A stretch of 64,000 nucleotides of DNA. Origin: Prochlorococcus sp. AG-388-D03 (lineage in GTDB: Bacteria; Cyanobacteriota; Cyanobacteriia; PCC-6307; Cyanobiaceae). Position 1 is the first letter of the stretch, and the number at the start of each line of letters is the position of its first letter. The notes below the pieces were generated by a model. That model worked only from the letters and a program-made list of their open reading frames with translations. It did not search any database and was not told the DNA's origin. A program made the position numbers and the translations under genes. The DNA is taken from positions 32,344 through 96,343 of the forward strand of contig QCGN01000003.1 of NCBI GenBank assembly GCA_003279875.1, in the 5' to 3' direction. Below are positions 1 through 7,911 of this stretch, piece by piece.

Positions 1-523
1 CAGATCCTGCATATGAGTCTTCTATGACCCACGTTTTGTTTGGATTTACATCTAATATTTTTAATGCTCGCAGATAGGGATCAGGAGATGGTTTACCAGC
101 AGAAATAAATTTATCATCTCCAAGAATCTTTGTCTCGAATAAATTTAACCAGGGATTTACAGAACATTTAATTCTAAAACTCTCATCACTGCTGCTTGTT
201 ACTAAAGCAATAGGTAATTTTGTATTTATACAAAACTTGATTAAATCCATGGCTCCTTTAAAAGGCTTTGCTTTTGTGAGTTGCTTATCTACTTTTAACT
301 TTTGAGTAATAAGTAATTCTTCAATTGAGTTTTCTTTATGTATCCATTCATGTACTTTCCTAGCGCAATCTATTCTTCTCATTCCCTTTAATTCTAATAA
401 TTGGTCACTTGATAAATGTTGATTATATTCTATTGCCGTTTCACTCCATGCATTAGCTAGTAATGGCTCTGTATCTAACAGAACTCCATCCAAGTCAAAT
501 AGAATTGCTGCTGGGAATTCCAT
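1..523 (-). CDS. HAD-superfamily phosphatase (partial, C-terminus cut by window edge)
   Basis: This is a phosphoglycolate phosphatase/beta-phosphoglucomutase-like HAD hydrolase. Motif I is visible near the N-terminus as DLDGVLLDTEP with the nucleophile Asp and the acid/base Asp two residues on. Motif II appears as VTSSSDE, and the motif III lysine as SAGKPSPDPYL. The frame then runs into the left edge, so motif IV and the C-terminus are missing. The ATG at 523 directly precedes the EFPAAILFDLDG segment, which fits a normal family start. The helical cap lies between motifs I and II, as in subfamily I enzymes. The substrate cannot be told from sequence. Confidence 0.85.
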   Translation of the reverse strand, partial: MEFPAAILFDLDGVLLDTEPLLANAWSETAIEYNQHLSSDQLLELKGMRRIDCARKVHEWIHKENSIEELLITQKLKVDKQLTKAKPFKGAMDLIKFCINTKLPIALVTSSSDESFRIKCSVNPWLNLFETKILGDDKFISAGKPSPDPYLRALKILDVNPNKTWVIEDSYAGS

Positions 524-635
524 ATTAATAAAAATATTTTCAGTAAACTTTTATTTAATATAGTCCTAATTTTTATCTCAGTATTTAATTAATTTTTGAC
601 TTCAAAGAAAAATCTTTTTTAAATTGGGATTAAGT

Positions 636-767
636 TTATAAACCGCGAACATATCTTTTTTGGGAAATTGATTGCTTTCTTGGCTTTACTAAAATTGGTA
701 AAATAATTACTCCTACTGTAAAGACACATATTGGAGCAACAACCATGAGTATAGATTCTAAAGACAT
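636..767 (-). CDS. Small single-helix membrane protein, 43 aa
   Basis: A 43-residue frame from ATG at 767 to TAA encodes MSLESILMVVAPICVF followed by a hydrophobic run to about residue 27. A basic tail (KPRKQ..QKRYVRGL) follows. The layout of one helix with a positive C-terminus resembles small thylakoid or photosystem-associated subunits, but I do not recognise a named subunit. A perfect 11-bp inverted repeat begins at the start codon and extends upstream (767-790). It could hide or regulate translation initiation. Confidence 0.5.
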   Translation of the reverse strand: MSLESILMVVAPICVFTVGVIILPILVKPRKQSISQKRYVRGL

Positions 768-815
768 TAGTTAATTTGAAAATTAACTAACAAATAGCAG
801 TAATTATTTTGTTAG
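767..815. repeat. Inverted repeat with possible alternative pairing
   Basis: Bases 767-777 pair perfectly with 780-790 around a 2-nt centre (11 bp). The second arm also overlaps CTAACAAA at 787-794, which can pair with TTTGTTAG at 808-815. The two hairpins are therefore mutually exclusive. The element lies directly upstream of, and touches, the start of the 43-aa frame on the minus strand. Confidence 0.45.
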
Positions 816-961
816 TCATGCGTATTTATATCTAATAAGGCAATATCTTTACAACTTTATATATTGTTAAGCAAAAACGAAATAAAGATTAAATATAAGA
901 ACTTTTGAAGATTTACATCCTAAATAAAACCTAACAAATTTTATATCAAGGGAGGATTGTA

Positions 962-1105
962 ATGACTGAAGATAAAAGATGGTTGTTAATGACTTACTAT
1001 TGCCCAACTCATGGTGATAGAGGAAGAGTGGAGCCTGTACAAATAACTAGGCAAGAAATTTCTAATAAACTATTTGATAAGACTAAATCTAAAAAAGATA
1101 TTTAA
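962..1105 (+). CDS. Small hypothetical protein, 47 aa
   Basis: ATG at 962 is preceded by a strong Shine-Dalgarno sequence (GGGAGGA, 7 nt before the ATG), unusually clear for this genome. The 47-residue product begins MTEDKRWLLMTYYCPTHGD and is rich in charged residues, with one Cys and one His close together. There is no membrane helix. I do not recognise a family. The good ribosome-binding site and coding-like composition are the reasons for calling it. Confidence 0.6.
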   Translation: MTEDKRWLLMTYYCPTHGDRGRVEPVQITRQEISNKLFDKTKSKKDI

Positions 1106-1188
1106 TAAAATTTATTTTCAAAAACAGAATTTTCTAAGGTTAGCAGCAGAACTTATAAATACTTTTGATAGAGTGTTTATCTTATTAC

Positions 1189-1245
1189 AAAAACGACCGA
1201 TCTCCTTTTTTGACCTCAGTATGACTTGAGCCAAAGAAAGGGGAT
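1189..1245 (-). terminator. Candidate intrinsic terminator downstream of the LOG gene
   Basis: An imperfect inverted repeat pairs roughly 1200-1219 with 1224-1245, including several G-U pairs. Read on the minus strand it is followed within a few bases by a T5 run. It lies about 155 nt past the stop of the LOG-family gene, in the right orientation to end that transcript. It could also be the terminator of a small RNA in this spacer. Confidence 0.4.
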
Positions 1246-1400
1246 TAAGCAATTTTCTAGGAGACTTCATTATGGTTAATATATATTTTAATGGAAAATT
1301 ATTTGTATATTTTGAAGTAATTAATAAAAAATTTAAAAGTTAACTTATAGAGATTTAAGTTACTCAAGTATTTTAATTAAAGGTGTTGAGTATAAAAAAA

Positions 1401-2261
1401 TTAAAATTTTGATGTGTTTTTTGAATTTTTACTAGACTCAACAATTTTCCATGCTTCTGAAGCTGTGTCCGCATATTTAAAAATTTTTAAATCATTTTCG
1501 GAAATAAGTCCGAAATCAGACAATAATTCAAAATTAATTAAATTATTCCAATATTGTCTACCAAATAAAATTATTGGAATTTCACTCTTCATTCCTGTTT
1601 GACGAAGAGTTAACAATTCAAATAATTCGTCTAGGGTACCAAACCCTCCAGGAAAAAAAACTGCAGCAACAGAGCGCATTACAAAATGAATTTTTCGTAA
1701 AGCAAAATAATTGAATTTAAAACAAAGTCCAGGAGTTATAAATGAATTTGGATATTGTTCATTCGGTAATTTTATATTTAAACCAATAGATTTGCAGTTA
1801 GCTTCAAAAGCTCCTCTATTAGCTGCTTCCATGATTCCTGGCCCTCCGCCTGTAACTATTACATGCGAATTGCATTTTTTATCTTGGTTATTTACTGAAG
1901 CTAATTTTGAAAATTCTTTTGCAGATTCATAATAATGACTCATGGAGATTAAATTCTTTAATTTTTTAAATTTAATTTTTAATTCAATAGATTCGGGGAA
2001 TTTTTCTAGTGAGTTTTTTACTTTGTCTATTTCATGCTGAACCAATGTTTCTTCTACTATTTTGGCACCTCCAAAAACAATGATGGTTGAGATGATATTT
2101 TGTTCTTCTAGGACTAATTCAGGTTTAGTTATTTCTAAAAGCATTCTAACCCCGCGCATTTCATCACTTTTAAGTAAATTAATATCTTCCTGAGCAAGTT
2201 TATAGGAATTAGAATCAAGTATTAAATTTAGATTTTTGGAGTTTTGAATATTCTTAATCAT
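1401..2261 (-). CDS. LOG-family protein (TIGR00730-like, lysine-decarboxylase-type fold)
   Basis: The 286-residue protein carries both signatures of the LOG/YgdH Rossmann family. These are GGGPGIMEAANRGA near residue 138 and the phosphoribohydrolase motif PGGFGTLDELFE near residue 204. Family members hydrolyse nucleoside 5'-monophosphates, with cytokinin riboside monophosphates the known plant case. The old name 'lysine decarboxylase' is a misannotation. It is longer than the roughly 180-220 aa minimal LOG because of about 60 extra N-terminal residues. It is transcribed alone, with a candidate terminator about 155 nt downstream. The substrate in this organism is unknown. Confidence 0.85.
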   Translation of the reverse strand: MIKNIQNSKNLNLILDSNSYKLAQEDINLLKSDEMRGVRMLLEITKPELVLEEQNIISTIIVFGGAKIVEETLVQHEIDKVKNSLEKFPESIELKIKFKKLKNLISMSHYYESAKEFSKLASVNNQDKKCNSHVIVTGGGPGIMEAANRGAFEANCKSIGLNIKLPNEQYPNSFITPGLCFKFNYFALRKIHFVMRSVAAVFFPGGFGTLDELFELLTLRQTGMKSEIPIILFGRQYWNNLINFELLSDFGLISENDLKIFKYADTASEAWKIVESSKNSKNTSKF

Positions 2262-2344
2262 GGGTTCATTAAAAATATTTTCATATGGTGAATTGATTTT
2301 TTACAAATATTCGATTAAAAAAATTACATACATTTACTTTAAAT

Positions 2345-2494
2345 CTAAACATCTAAATCGCATGTTAATTCACATTGATTAAGCTCTGCAGTCGAAATTT
2401 TATCCAAAATTCTTAGCATATCAATCTCAGAAAGATCTCCATTAGAATTCCACTTTAAAGTTGTTTTCCTTTGAGGAGTATTTTTCTTATTCAT
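2345..2494 (-). CDS. Small hypothetical protein, 49 aa
   Basis: ATG at 2494 is preceded by GGAGGAAATAAAA, a strong ribosome-binding site. The product starts MNKKNTPQRKTTLKWNSNGD and ends with a segment containing two Cys (QCELTCDLDV). Its start codon lies inside the last codons of the upstream 52-aa gene: the ATG overlaps that gene's stop by 8 nt. The two are therefore almost certainly translationally coupled. The family is not recognised. Confidence 0.6.
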   Translation of the reverse strand: MNKKNTPQRKTTLKWNSNGDLSEIDMLRILDKISTAELNQCELTCDLDV

Positions 2495-2645
2495 TTTTAT
2501 TTCCTCCTTTGAGATGAACCTCTACGCATCTAGTAATACATTCCTGATGGCCATCAATAATGCTACATTCACTAATGCATTCAAAATATGAATCTATAGT
2601 ATCTTTTGCTGTAATTTGATTTGAAGAAAAAGATAACTGATCCAT
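2487..2645 (-). CDS. Small twin-CX3C protein, 52 aa
   Basis: The 52-residue frame from ATG at 2645 has four Cys arranged C-x3-C, ten residues, C-x3-C (FECISEC...QECITRC). The two segments are predicted amphipathic helices. The pattern resembles helix-hairpin proteins held by two disulfides, or a metal site. It overlaps the downstream 49-aa gene by 8 nt (2487-2494). I do not recognise a named family. Confidence 0.6.
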   Translation of the reverse strand: MDQLSFSSNQITAKDTIDSYFECISECSIIDGHQECITRCVEVHLKGGNKNE

Positions 2646-2830
2646 AATTTTTGTTCCTTAATTTGGAATGATATATAGCATAACTTTCAAAATTAAATTT
2701 TCTTTTGTAAAGATAATATGAAAAAATAAGTATTAGTTACTATCTTTGGGTATTTATTTTGTAAAGGGATAAAAAACCAATTGGCTAATGACTTTTTTGG
2801 GTTAATACAATATAAAAAACTTAATTTTAT

Positions 2831-3040
2831 TTATTCATATTTTTGTAATTTCTGGGATTTTAATTTATAACTATCTGGGTTCCAATCTTGTTGGATATCC
2901 TCTATGAAATTAAAAATAAACTCATTAGGACATTCAAGTTCTTTGTGAAGATCATTTAATTTTTGTTTTATGTATTTATTTGCATTAGAAATTAGCCTTT
3001 CTTTTTGATAGTTTGTAGCATGCCATTTTTCTCTAGTCAT
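2831..3040 (-). CDS. Hypothetical protein, 69 aa
   Basis: The soluble, helical 69-residue product starts MTREKWHATNYQKERLI. Its C-terminal half has the pattern L..ELECPNEFIFNFIEDIQQDW. A similar block occurs in the small gene at 9295-9465 (CPEEDIENFLIFISKQW), suggesting a small paralogous family. There is no catalytic motif or membrane segment. It is monocistronic, with AT-rich spacers on both sides. Confidence 0.6.
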   Translation of the reverse strand: MTREKWHATNYQKERLISNANKYIKQKLNDLHKELECPNEFIFNFIEDIQQDWNPDSYKLKSQKLQKYE

Positions 3041-3088
3041 AGTAATTATTTATCCTTTATTGATATTCATACTGGTATAAAGCACAAT

Positions 3089-3124
3089 AAAAAGTAAATC
3101 AGCATAAAGACTGATTTACTTTTT
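3089..3124. terminator. Perfect 14-bp hairpin, probably a minus-strand terminator
   Basis: AAAAAGTAAATCAG at 3089-3102 pairs perfectly with 3111-3124 around an 8-nt loop. On the minus strand the stem ends in a T5 run, fitting a terminator for transcripts coming from the desaturase gene. The TTG at 3123 lies in the second arm, so the downstream plus-strand frame is more likely to begin at the ATG at 3168. Confidence 0.55.
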
Positions 3125-3167
3125 GAAAATTTCATTAGATGATAAAAATGTACTTTTAGATTTTCAA

Positions 3168-3320
3168 ATGAGATCAACTATGAATTGGCTTTCTAAAATG
3201 TTAGAGAGCATGGCAAATGCTTTTATTCATCCTATTAAAAATGATTTGCCCCCATCTATTGGAGCTCACGCTTACAGCAGTATTCCTCTAAAAAGGAAAA
3301 TAAGAAGAAGATTTAGCTAG
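3168..3320 (+). CDS. Small hypothetical protein, 50 aa
   Basis: From ATG at 3168 the frame encodes MRSTMNWLSKMLESMANAF followed by PPSIGAHAYSSIPLKRK and a basic tail. An amphipathic helix plus a Pro/Gly-rich linker and positive end suggests a peripheral membrane or complex-binding peptide. An upstream TTG at 3123 is in frame but sits inside a terminator-like stem. It ends 3 nt before the convergent desaturase stop. It is probably real from its non-random composition, but this is not proven. Confidence 0.45.
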   Translation: MRSTMNWLSKMLESMANAFIHPIKNDLPPSIGAHAYSSIPLKRKIRRRFS

Positions 3321-3323
3321 GAT

Positions 3324-4430
3324 TTAATTAATTGGTATTAGCTTTTCGTTCTTGCTATCCCAGATAATATATTTAAAACAGTTTGTGAAATCACTTAATT
3401 TGAGAATTTTTGATTTTTGAAGTAAAAGTTTGTTTGCTTTATGACAAGCTTTTAAATTGTAATTAGGAATTCTCTCTGAAAGATGATGAATACTATGGAA
3501 TGATATATCAGCTAAAAACCAATTTAACCAATTTGGGATATCTAAATTGCTGCTGCCAAAAACAGCACCTTCGACAATGTCCCAATTTTTTGTATTACTT
3601 GCATATGCATTTTCATAGTTATGTTGGATGAAAAAGATACATATGAAAATTGCTGCTGAAAAAGTTAGTATTAGTGAATAAAAAGTTAAGAAAAATGCAG
3701 CTCCTAGCCATTTACACATAACTACCCATCCTCCTATCACAACAAGATTATTTGCTACTAAGTCAAATAATTCATCAAAATTGTCTCCATAATCTGAGAA
3801 AGGAGGTTTAATTCTTGATTGGATGGTTAAAAGTTTTAAATAATTTCTTTTTTTAATTTTATTAAAACTTTCAATTATTAAAGATTTAATAAAATTAAAG
3901 ATAATTAAGATTAGTCCTAATCGAGCTTTAATAACTAAATAAAAGAATCCACCAGGTAAAAGCATTAACCAGTGCCTAGAAATCTTATAAATTAGTTTTT
4001 CTTTTTTACCAAGAGCCTCATAATCTTCTAAACTTAAAACATCTACCGGCCCTTTATATATTTCCCAATTCCCATTATTTCTATGATGGAATGCATGATC
4101 ATTTGTCCAAGGTTTATAAGGGATTCCATTTAATAAACCCAGAAAAAAGCCAAATAAATTATTTAAAAAACGTTTTTCAAATAAAGAATTATGTCCACAA
4201 TCATGCATTAATGAGAATGTTCTAGAAGATAAGAGAGTTAGAAGAACAAGGATAGGAATTAAAAATAACCCTTTTGTAAAATACAAAAGAGGTGAATATA
4301 CAATCTTAGAGACAATAATCCAAAGAGTAATTATTGGTATAAGAGTAGTGGTTATTTGATATGAAGCTCTGAAATTACTTCTTTTTAGAAAAGGCTTTAA
4401 TAGAAAGTCAGATCTTTTAACTGTATTCAT
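3324..4430 (-). CDS. Membrane fatty-acid desaturase-like protein
   Basis: The membrane di-iron desaturase shows three His boxes in order. Counting from ATG at 4430, these are HDCGH near 76-80, HAFHH near 112-116 and HSIHH near 312-316. Hydrophobic helix pairs lie before box 1 and between boxes 2 and 3, as in acyl-lipid desaturases. It probably inserts double bonds into membrane lipid acyl chains; position specificity cannot be read. An in-frame TTG at 4460 would add 10 residues, but no ribosome-binding site supports it. Carotenoid hydroxylases or ketolases share the fold and cannot be wholly excluded. Confidence 0.85.
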   Translation of the reverse strand: MNTVKRSDFLLKPFLKRSNFRASYQITTTLIPIITLWIIVSKIVYSPLLYFTKGLFLIPILVLLTLLSSRTFSLMHDCGHNSLFEKRFLNNLFGFFLGLLNGIPYKPWTNDHAFHHRNNGNWEIYKGPVDVLSLEDYEALGKKEKLIYKISRHWLMLLPGGFFYLVIKARLGLILIIFNFIKSLIIESFNKIKKRNYLKLLTIQSRIKPPFSDYGDNFDELFDLVANNLVVIGGWVVMCKWLGAAFFLTFYSLILTFSAAIFICIFFIQHNYENAYASNTKNWDIVEGAVFGSSNLDIPNWLNWFLADISFHSIHHLSERIPNYNLKACHKANKLLLQKSKILKLSDFTNCFKYIIWDSKNEKLIPIN

Positions 4431-4539
4431 ATATTTTTGTTTTTTATCTTTTATACACAATAGTCGAGTATAAATTTATCGTGGTTAACTTAAGAATTTG
4501 CCTATATACGAAAACTTTTACCATAACTTTGATATTAAA

Positions 4540-5550
4540 TTATTTGATTGAAATTTGTTTTAAGGAATTACCCATATCTATTAAAGTTTTTTCTAAGGAA
4601 ATTGGATCCCAATTGAATATAGTTATAGTCTCTGTAATATCAGCACCGTAAGATCCTCTATTAACCATGGCAGCCATACTTTTCATCTCTTTATTGAATG
4701 GTGCCAGAGAATTAATCATTTTTGTAGGGATAAAGTTTCTAGGTGTTTTTTTGTAGCCATTTTTTCTTAAAATATTGGAAATTTCCATAATATTGATCCC
4801 TTGAGAAGAAGTCGCAATTATTCTTTTGTTATCACTCTTTTTATTGCTTAAAGACTCTACATGTAACTTTGCAACGTCTCTTACATCTACGACAGTAAAA
4901 TAAGCGTCTGGGAGTGCGGGGAATTTACCATTAATCATTTTTGAAAGAAGCTCTGCCGAAGCCCCATCAATATCATCACTAAGCAGTGGGCCGAAAACCA
5001 TTCCTGGATGGATAGTGGTCATAGAAAAAGAGTGCTCTTTATCAGTATGAATAAAATCCCATGCAGCTTTCTCTGCAATTGTTTTACTTTTTACATAAGC
5101 ACCAACATCTTTTGAAGTATCTGTCCAGTCTTCAGGTGAACATAATTTCTTATTATGGCCATAAGCAATTGCAGCCATAGAAGAAGTTAGAACAACTTTC
5201 TTTACTTTAGAAGAATTTTTTGAAGCATTTAAGGCTCTTAAAGTTCCCTCTAGTGCAGGATTTATAAGAAGAGATTCCTTTTTTGGCTCTTCTATAGTGA
5301 AGGGAGATGCTACGTGAAAGAGATAATCACAATCAAAGGCTGCTTCATCCCAACCTTCATCATATAAAAGATCAAGTTTACAAAACTCTATTTTATTATT
5401 ATCCGAATCTTTCTCAAGGGATTTTCTTATTTCTTCCTCTCTCCCCATATTTCTCAGAGATCCTTTGACGTGATAACCTGCTTTTAGTAGCTCATGTATG
5501 CAGTGAATAGCGATAAAACCAGATGCTCCAGTAACTAAAACTTTTTCCAA
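4540..5550 (-). CDS. NAD(P)-dependent extended SDR (dihydroflavonol-reductase-like)
   Basis: The 336-residue protein has the N-terminal nucleotide-binding motif GASGFIAIH at about 8-16. An SS segment near 123-124 (LTSSMAAIAYG) and the catalytic YVKSK tetrad follow. This is the dihydroflavonol 4-reductase/cinnamoyl-CoA-reductase branch of extended SDRs, in which an aldehyde or ketone is reduced with NADPH. The substrate is unknown. It is soluble and monocistronic, separated from the desaturase by about 110 nt in the same direction. Confidence 0.85.
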   Translation of the reverse strand: MEKVLVTGASGFIAIHCIHELLKAGYHVKGSLRNMGREEEIRKSLEKDSDNNKIEFCKLDLLYDEGWDEAAFDCDYLFHVASPFTIEEPKKESLLINPALEGTLRALNASKNSSKVKKVVLTSSMAAIAYGHNKKLCSPEDWTDTSKDVGAYVKSKTIAEKAAWDFIHTDKEHSFSMTTIHPGMVFGPLLSDDIDGASAELLSKMINGKFPALPDAYFTVVDVRDVAKLHVESLSNKKSDNKRIIATSSQGINIMEISNILRKNGYKKTPRNFIPTKMINSLAPFNKEMKSMAAMVNRGSYGADITETITIFNWDPISLEKTLIDMGNSLKQISIK

Positions 5551-5693
5551 AATAAATTTATTACATTTCTACTTTTATTATGAATCATTAGTTTTTTTTA
5601 AAAACCTTTAAAAGCTTTTTATTTATATAGTTTTAGAAAAACTTTAATATGAAACATATATACTTAAAAATTTAATAACAAAACAAAGATTAA

Positions 5694-5981
5694 TTAATTT
5701 TTTTTATTTTGATAACGTCTTTTTTTTCTTGGAGAACGATCTTTTTGTTCTGCTTTAAAAACTCTTATTTCTCTTCCCATCCATTCAACATCCTGTAAAT
5801 CATCGATTGCAATTTTTTCTGAGCTCTCATCAGTCATTTCAATAAAGCCAAAACCTCTTTTTCTACCTGAATTCCTTTCTAATGGAATTTTACATTTTCT
5901 TACTTCACCATAAGTTTTAAAAAGGTCTTTAAGGTCGAATTCTTCAGTTTCCCAGGACAAGTTACCGATAAAAATTGTCAT
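5694..5981 (-). CDS. RRM-type RNA-binding protein
   Basis: The 95-residue cyanobacterial Rbp-type protein is a single RNA-recognition motif with RNP2 (IFIGNL, residues 3-8) and RNP1 (RGFGFIEM, near 41-48). A short basic tail (PRKKRRYQNKK) follows instead of the Gly-rich tail of type I Rbp. It likely binds RNA and may affect mRNA stability or thylakoid mRNA localisation, as known for cyanobacterial Rbps. It is monocistronic. Confidence 0.92.
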   Translation of the reverse strand: MTIFIGNLSWETEEFDLKDLFKTYGEVRKCKIPLERNSGRKRGFGFIEMTDESSEKIAIDDLQDVEWMGREIRVFKAEQKDRSPRKKRRYQNKKN

Positions 5982-6139
5982 AATTCAAAAGGTTTTTAAT
6001 CTTAGTACGGCCGCAAAAATTGGCAGAATTATTTTAATGAGGGATTTTCACTCCTCAGAATTCTATTATCAGATATTTTGGATGTTTAATTTAAGATTAA
6101 GCTTCTAATAGCGGCTATACAGATTTTAGGTTTCAATGC

Positions 6140-6295
6140 TTAAAGAATAAATTCTTTAGACATTGTTCTTAGTTGATCTAAATTTAATCTATTTAAATAT
6201 TCTATTATTTCACTAGAACTCTCCCTTGATTGAAGATTTTTGTTCTCGAAAATCAAGCTATTAGAAATTAATTCTACTAGATGTTCTTTATCCAT
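6140..6295 (-). CDS. Small hypothetical protein, 51 aa
   Basis: ATG at 6295 has AAGAGGTT just upstream. The 51-residue product, MDKEHLVELISNSLIF..., is acidic and helical with no Cys and no membrane helix. It ends RTMSKEFIL. Coding is supported by the ribosome-binding site and the regular heptad-like Leu/Ile spacing. The function is unknown. Confidence 0.5.
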   Translation of the reverse strand: MDKEHLVELISNSLIFENKNLQSRESSSEIIEYLNRLNLDQLRTMSKEFIL

Positions 6296-6433
6296 AACCT
6301 CTTATAATTCAAAATTTTGAATTAATAACTTAAAATCTTGAATTCGAAACCTTTTTTTTCTTAGATTAAACCTTAATTTAATTTTTGGAATTTTTTTTGG
6401 TAAAAATTGATTTGTAAATTTGTGACTAAATTT

Positions 6434-6655
6434 TTATAAATTTTTCAAATCTTGATCTATTTTTTGCAGTCTTTCATTAAGTTCTTGCTTTTCTTTTAAC
6501 AAAGATTTTTTCTTTATTTGAAGTTCCTTATTAAAAGGTGAATTGAAATATTTTTGATATGCCAGAAAAAATACTGCTATTGCAACAATAATGCCAAGTG
6601 CTCCAATTATTAATAAGGGGGATGATGGAAAATCGTAAAATGGTACAGAAAGCAT
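6434..6655 (-). CDS. Membrane-anchored coiled-coil small protein, 73 aa
   Basis: One hydrophobic helix (about residues 13-33, LLIIGALGIIVAIAVFF) is followed by a highly charged coiled coil (KKKSLLKEKQELNERLQK...). The overall shape is a membrane anchor with a cytoplasmic or stromal-side coil, like many small thylakoid or divisome-associated proteins. There is no recognised family. It is monocistronic. Confidence 0.65.
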   Translation of the reverse strand: MLSVPFYDFPSSPLLIIGALGIIVAIAVFFLAYQKYFNSPFNKELQIKKKSLLKEKQELNERLQKIDQDLKNL

Positions 6656-6880
6656 TTGTTTTTTAAAATACTATCGTAGCTTTTATTCGATATAAATAAT
6701 ATAAGATAAATACCTAAATATTTTATCAATGTAGTCTTTGGTTTAAGTAGAAAAGTCTTTTTTAATAAAAAATTTTTTATTTCATATCTTCAAGTTTAAA
6801 TTCCGATATAAATATGAGTAATTGTACAGGTGCCAAATAGATAATTACGAATAATCATTAATATAGTTAATAGTTGGTTA

Positions 6881-7198
6881 ATGAAAAAAATAGTTAGAGA
6901 AGAAAATAATAATCAGTCTGAATTATGGTTTAGTTGGTTGACAAGAAAAATAAATTCTCATGAGGCTTTTAAAGACTTTGCTTCAGGTCAAAATCCTGAG
7001 GATGTAGCAAAGGATTTTATAGAAATTAATAGTTTAGGAATCTCAGACATTTTTGATAGATTTGATGAGGAAGACAAAGAAACTCTTGATCAATTTCAAA
7101 AGCTATCGGAATGTGAATGGCATGTATTTAGAATTCTAAAAAAACAATTAGAGTCTCGAAATAAAGTAACTTTTGTAGATTTTAAAAAAAATAGATAA
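6881..7198 (+). CDS. Hypothetical ELWFSW-family protein, 105 aa
   Basis: The soluble, acidic, helical protein has a conserved-looking N-terminal SELWFSWLTRK block and a C-terminal L..FQKLSECEWHVFRILKKQL block. The same two blocks occur in the 88-aa protein at 18715-18981 (TELWFSWFYKN; FMKLSESELHILKYFLK), so the two are paralogues. This copy has a longer N-terminus and C-terminus. There is no catalytic motif. The function is unknown, and a small regulatory or adaptor protein is possible. Confidence 0.7.
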   Translation: MKKIVREENNNQSELWFSWLTRKINSHEAFKDFASGQNPEDVAKDFIEINSLGISDIFDRFDEEDKETLDQFQKLSECEWHVFRILKKQLESRNKVTFVDFKKNR

Positions 7199-7341
7199 AG
7201 TAAAAAATTAAAAAAGTTTAACAATATTTAGCGCTTTAACCTTTTGGTACGGGTTAATGAACAAAATTGTTCGGTTTAACTATTAAAAGTTAATTCAATA
7301 GTGATTACTTTTTATTAGGTTGTAAAAAGTTAATACATGCT

Positions 7342-7473
7342 ATGAAAAACCTTATTACCCCCTTCTCAATTTTTAATTTTAAAAGGAATACAAATAAAAA
7401 TTCAAAAGTAAACACTTTGGTTAATAAAGAAAACTTAGTTCACTACCGAAGAGATTTAGATTCTTTAGGCTAA
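7342..7473 (+). CDS. Small hypothetical protein, 43 aa
   Basis: The frame from ATG at 7342 encodes MKNLITPFSIFNFKRN and ends LVHYRRDLDSLG. It is basic, with no membrane helix. 'HYRRDLDSL' looks like a conserved C-terminal motif rather than random AT-rich translation. No ribosome-binding site is obvious. The function is unknown. Confidence 0.45.
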   Translation: MKNLITPFSIFNFKRNTNKNSKVNTLVNKENLVHYRRDLDSLG

Positions 7474-7489
7474 ATTCTTAAGTTTTTTT

Positions 7490-7825
7490 TTAAATCAATT
7501 TTGATCTCCCATTCCCAGATTTCCCAAAACCCAGCCATATAAACCATATTATCCATCCAAAAATTGGTACTAAATTTATAAAAATCCATTTCCAGTTTTT
7601 TCCAAAGTCTCTTAATCTTCTAATATCAATTGCTATTTGAGGAAGAATACATATAATTCCATAAATGTTAAAACCAAATGTTCTTAAAAATATTGGAATG
7701 GTAAAAATAGATATAATAATATTAGCTAATTGAACCCACCACCAATCAGATCTTGATGTTGTGCTATTGAAGTCTGTAGCTTTAAGCCAGAATTGTTGAT
7801 AAGCATTAAAAAATTTCTTATACAT
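7490..7825 (-). CDS. DUF805 family inner-membrane protein
   Basis: The 111-residue protein matches the DUF805 layout. An N-terminal FWLKATDFNSTTSRSDWWW segment (the R-x-(E/D)-x-W element) is followed by three or four hydrophobic helices. The characteristic DIRRLRDFGKNW loop comes before the last helices, and the short tail has Gly and Asn. DUF805 proteins (E. coli YhaH/YhaI type) are cytoplasmic-membrane proteins without a settled function. It is monocistronic. Confidence 0.85.
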   Translation of the reverse strand: MYKKFFNAYQQFWLKATDFNSTTSRSDWWWVQLANIIISIFTIPIFLRTFGFNIYGIICILPQIAIDIRRLRDFGKNWKWIFINLVPIFGWIIWFIWLGFGKSGNGRSKLI

Positions 7826-7911
7826 TAGTTCTAATTTTTACTATCAAGTCAATAAACTCTTTTTAGGGTAGTATTAGCTTAAATTTTTCTTAGTATATTA
7901 ATTTCCTAAAA

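Noticed and set aside
3123..3167. TTG start for the 50-aa gene
   Set aside because: The TTG is inside the arm of a perfect terminator stem, and no ribosome-binding site is visible. ATG 3168 fits better.
6030..6080. Possible Yfr1-like small RNA (CACTCCTCA)
   Set aside because: The core of Yfr1 (ACTCCTCACAC) is only partly matched, and no terminator hairpin with a T-run follows.
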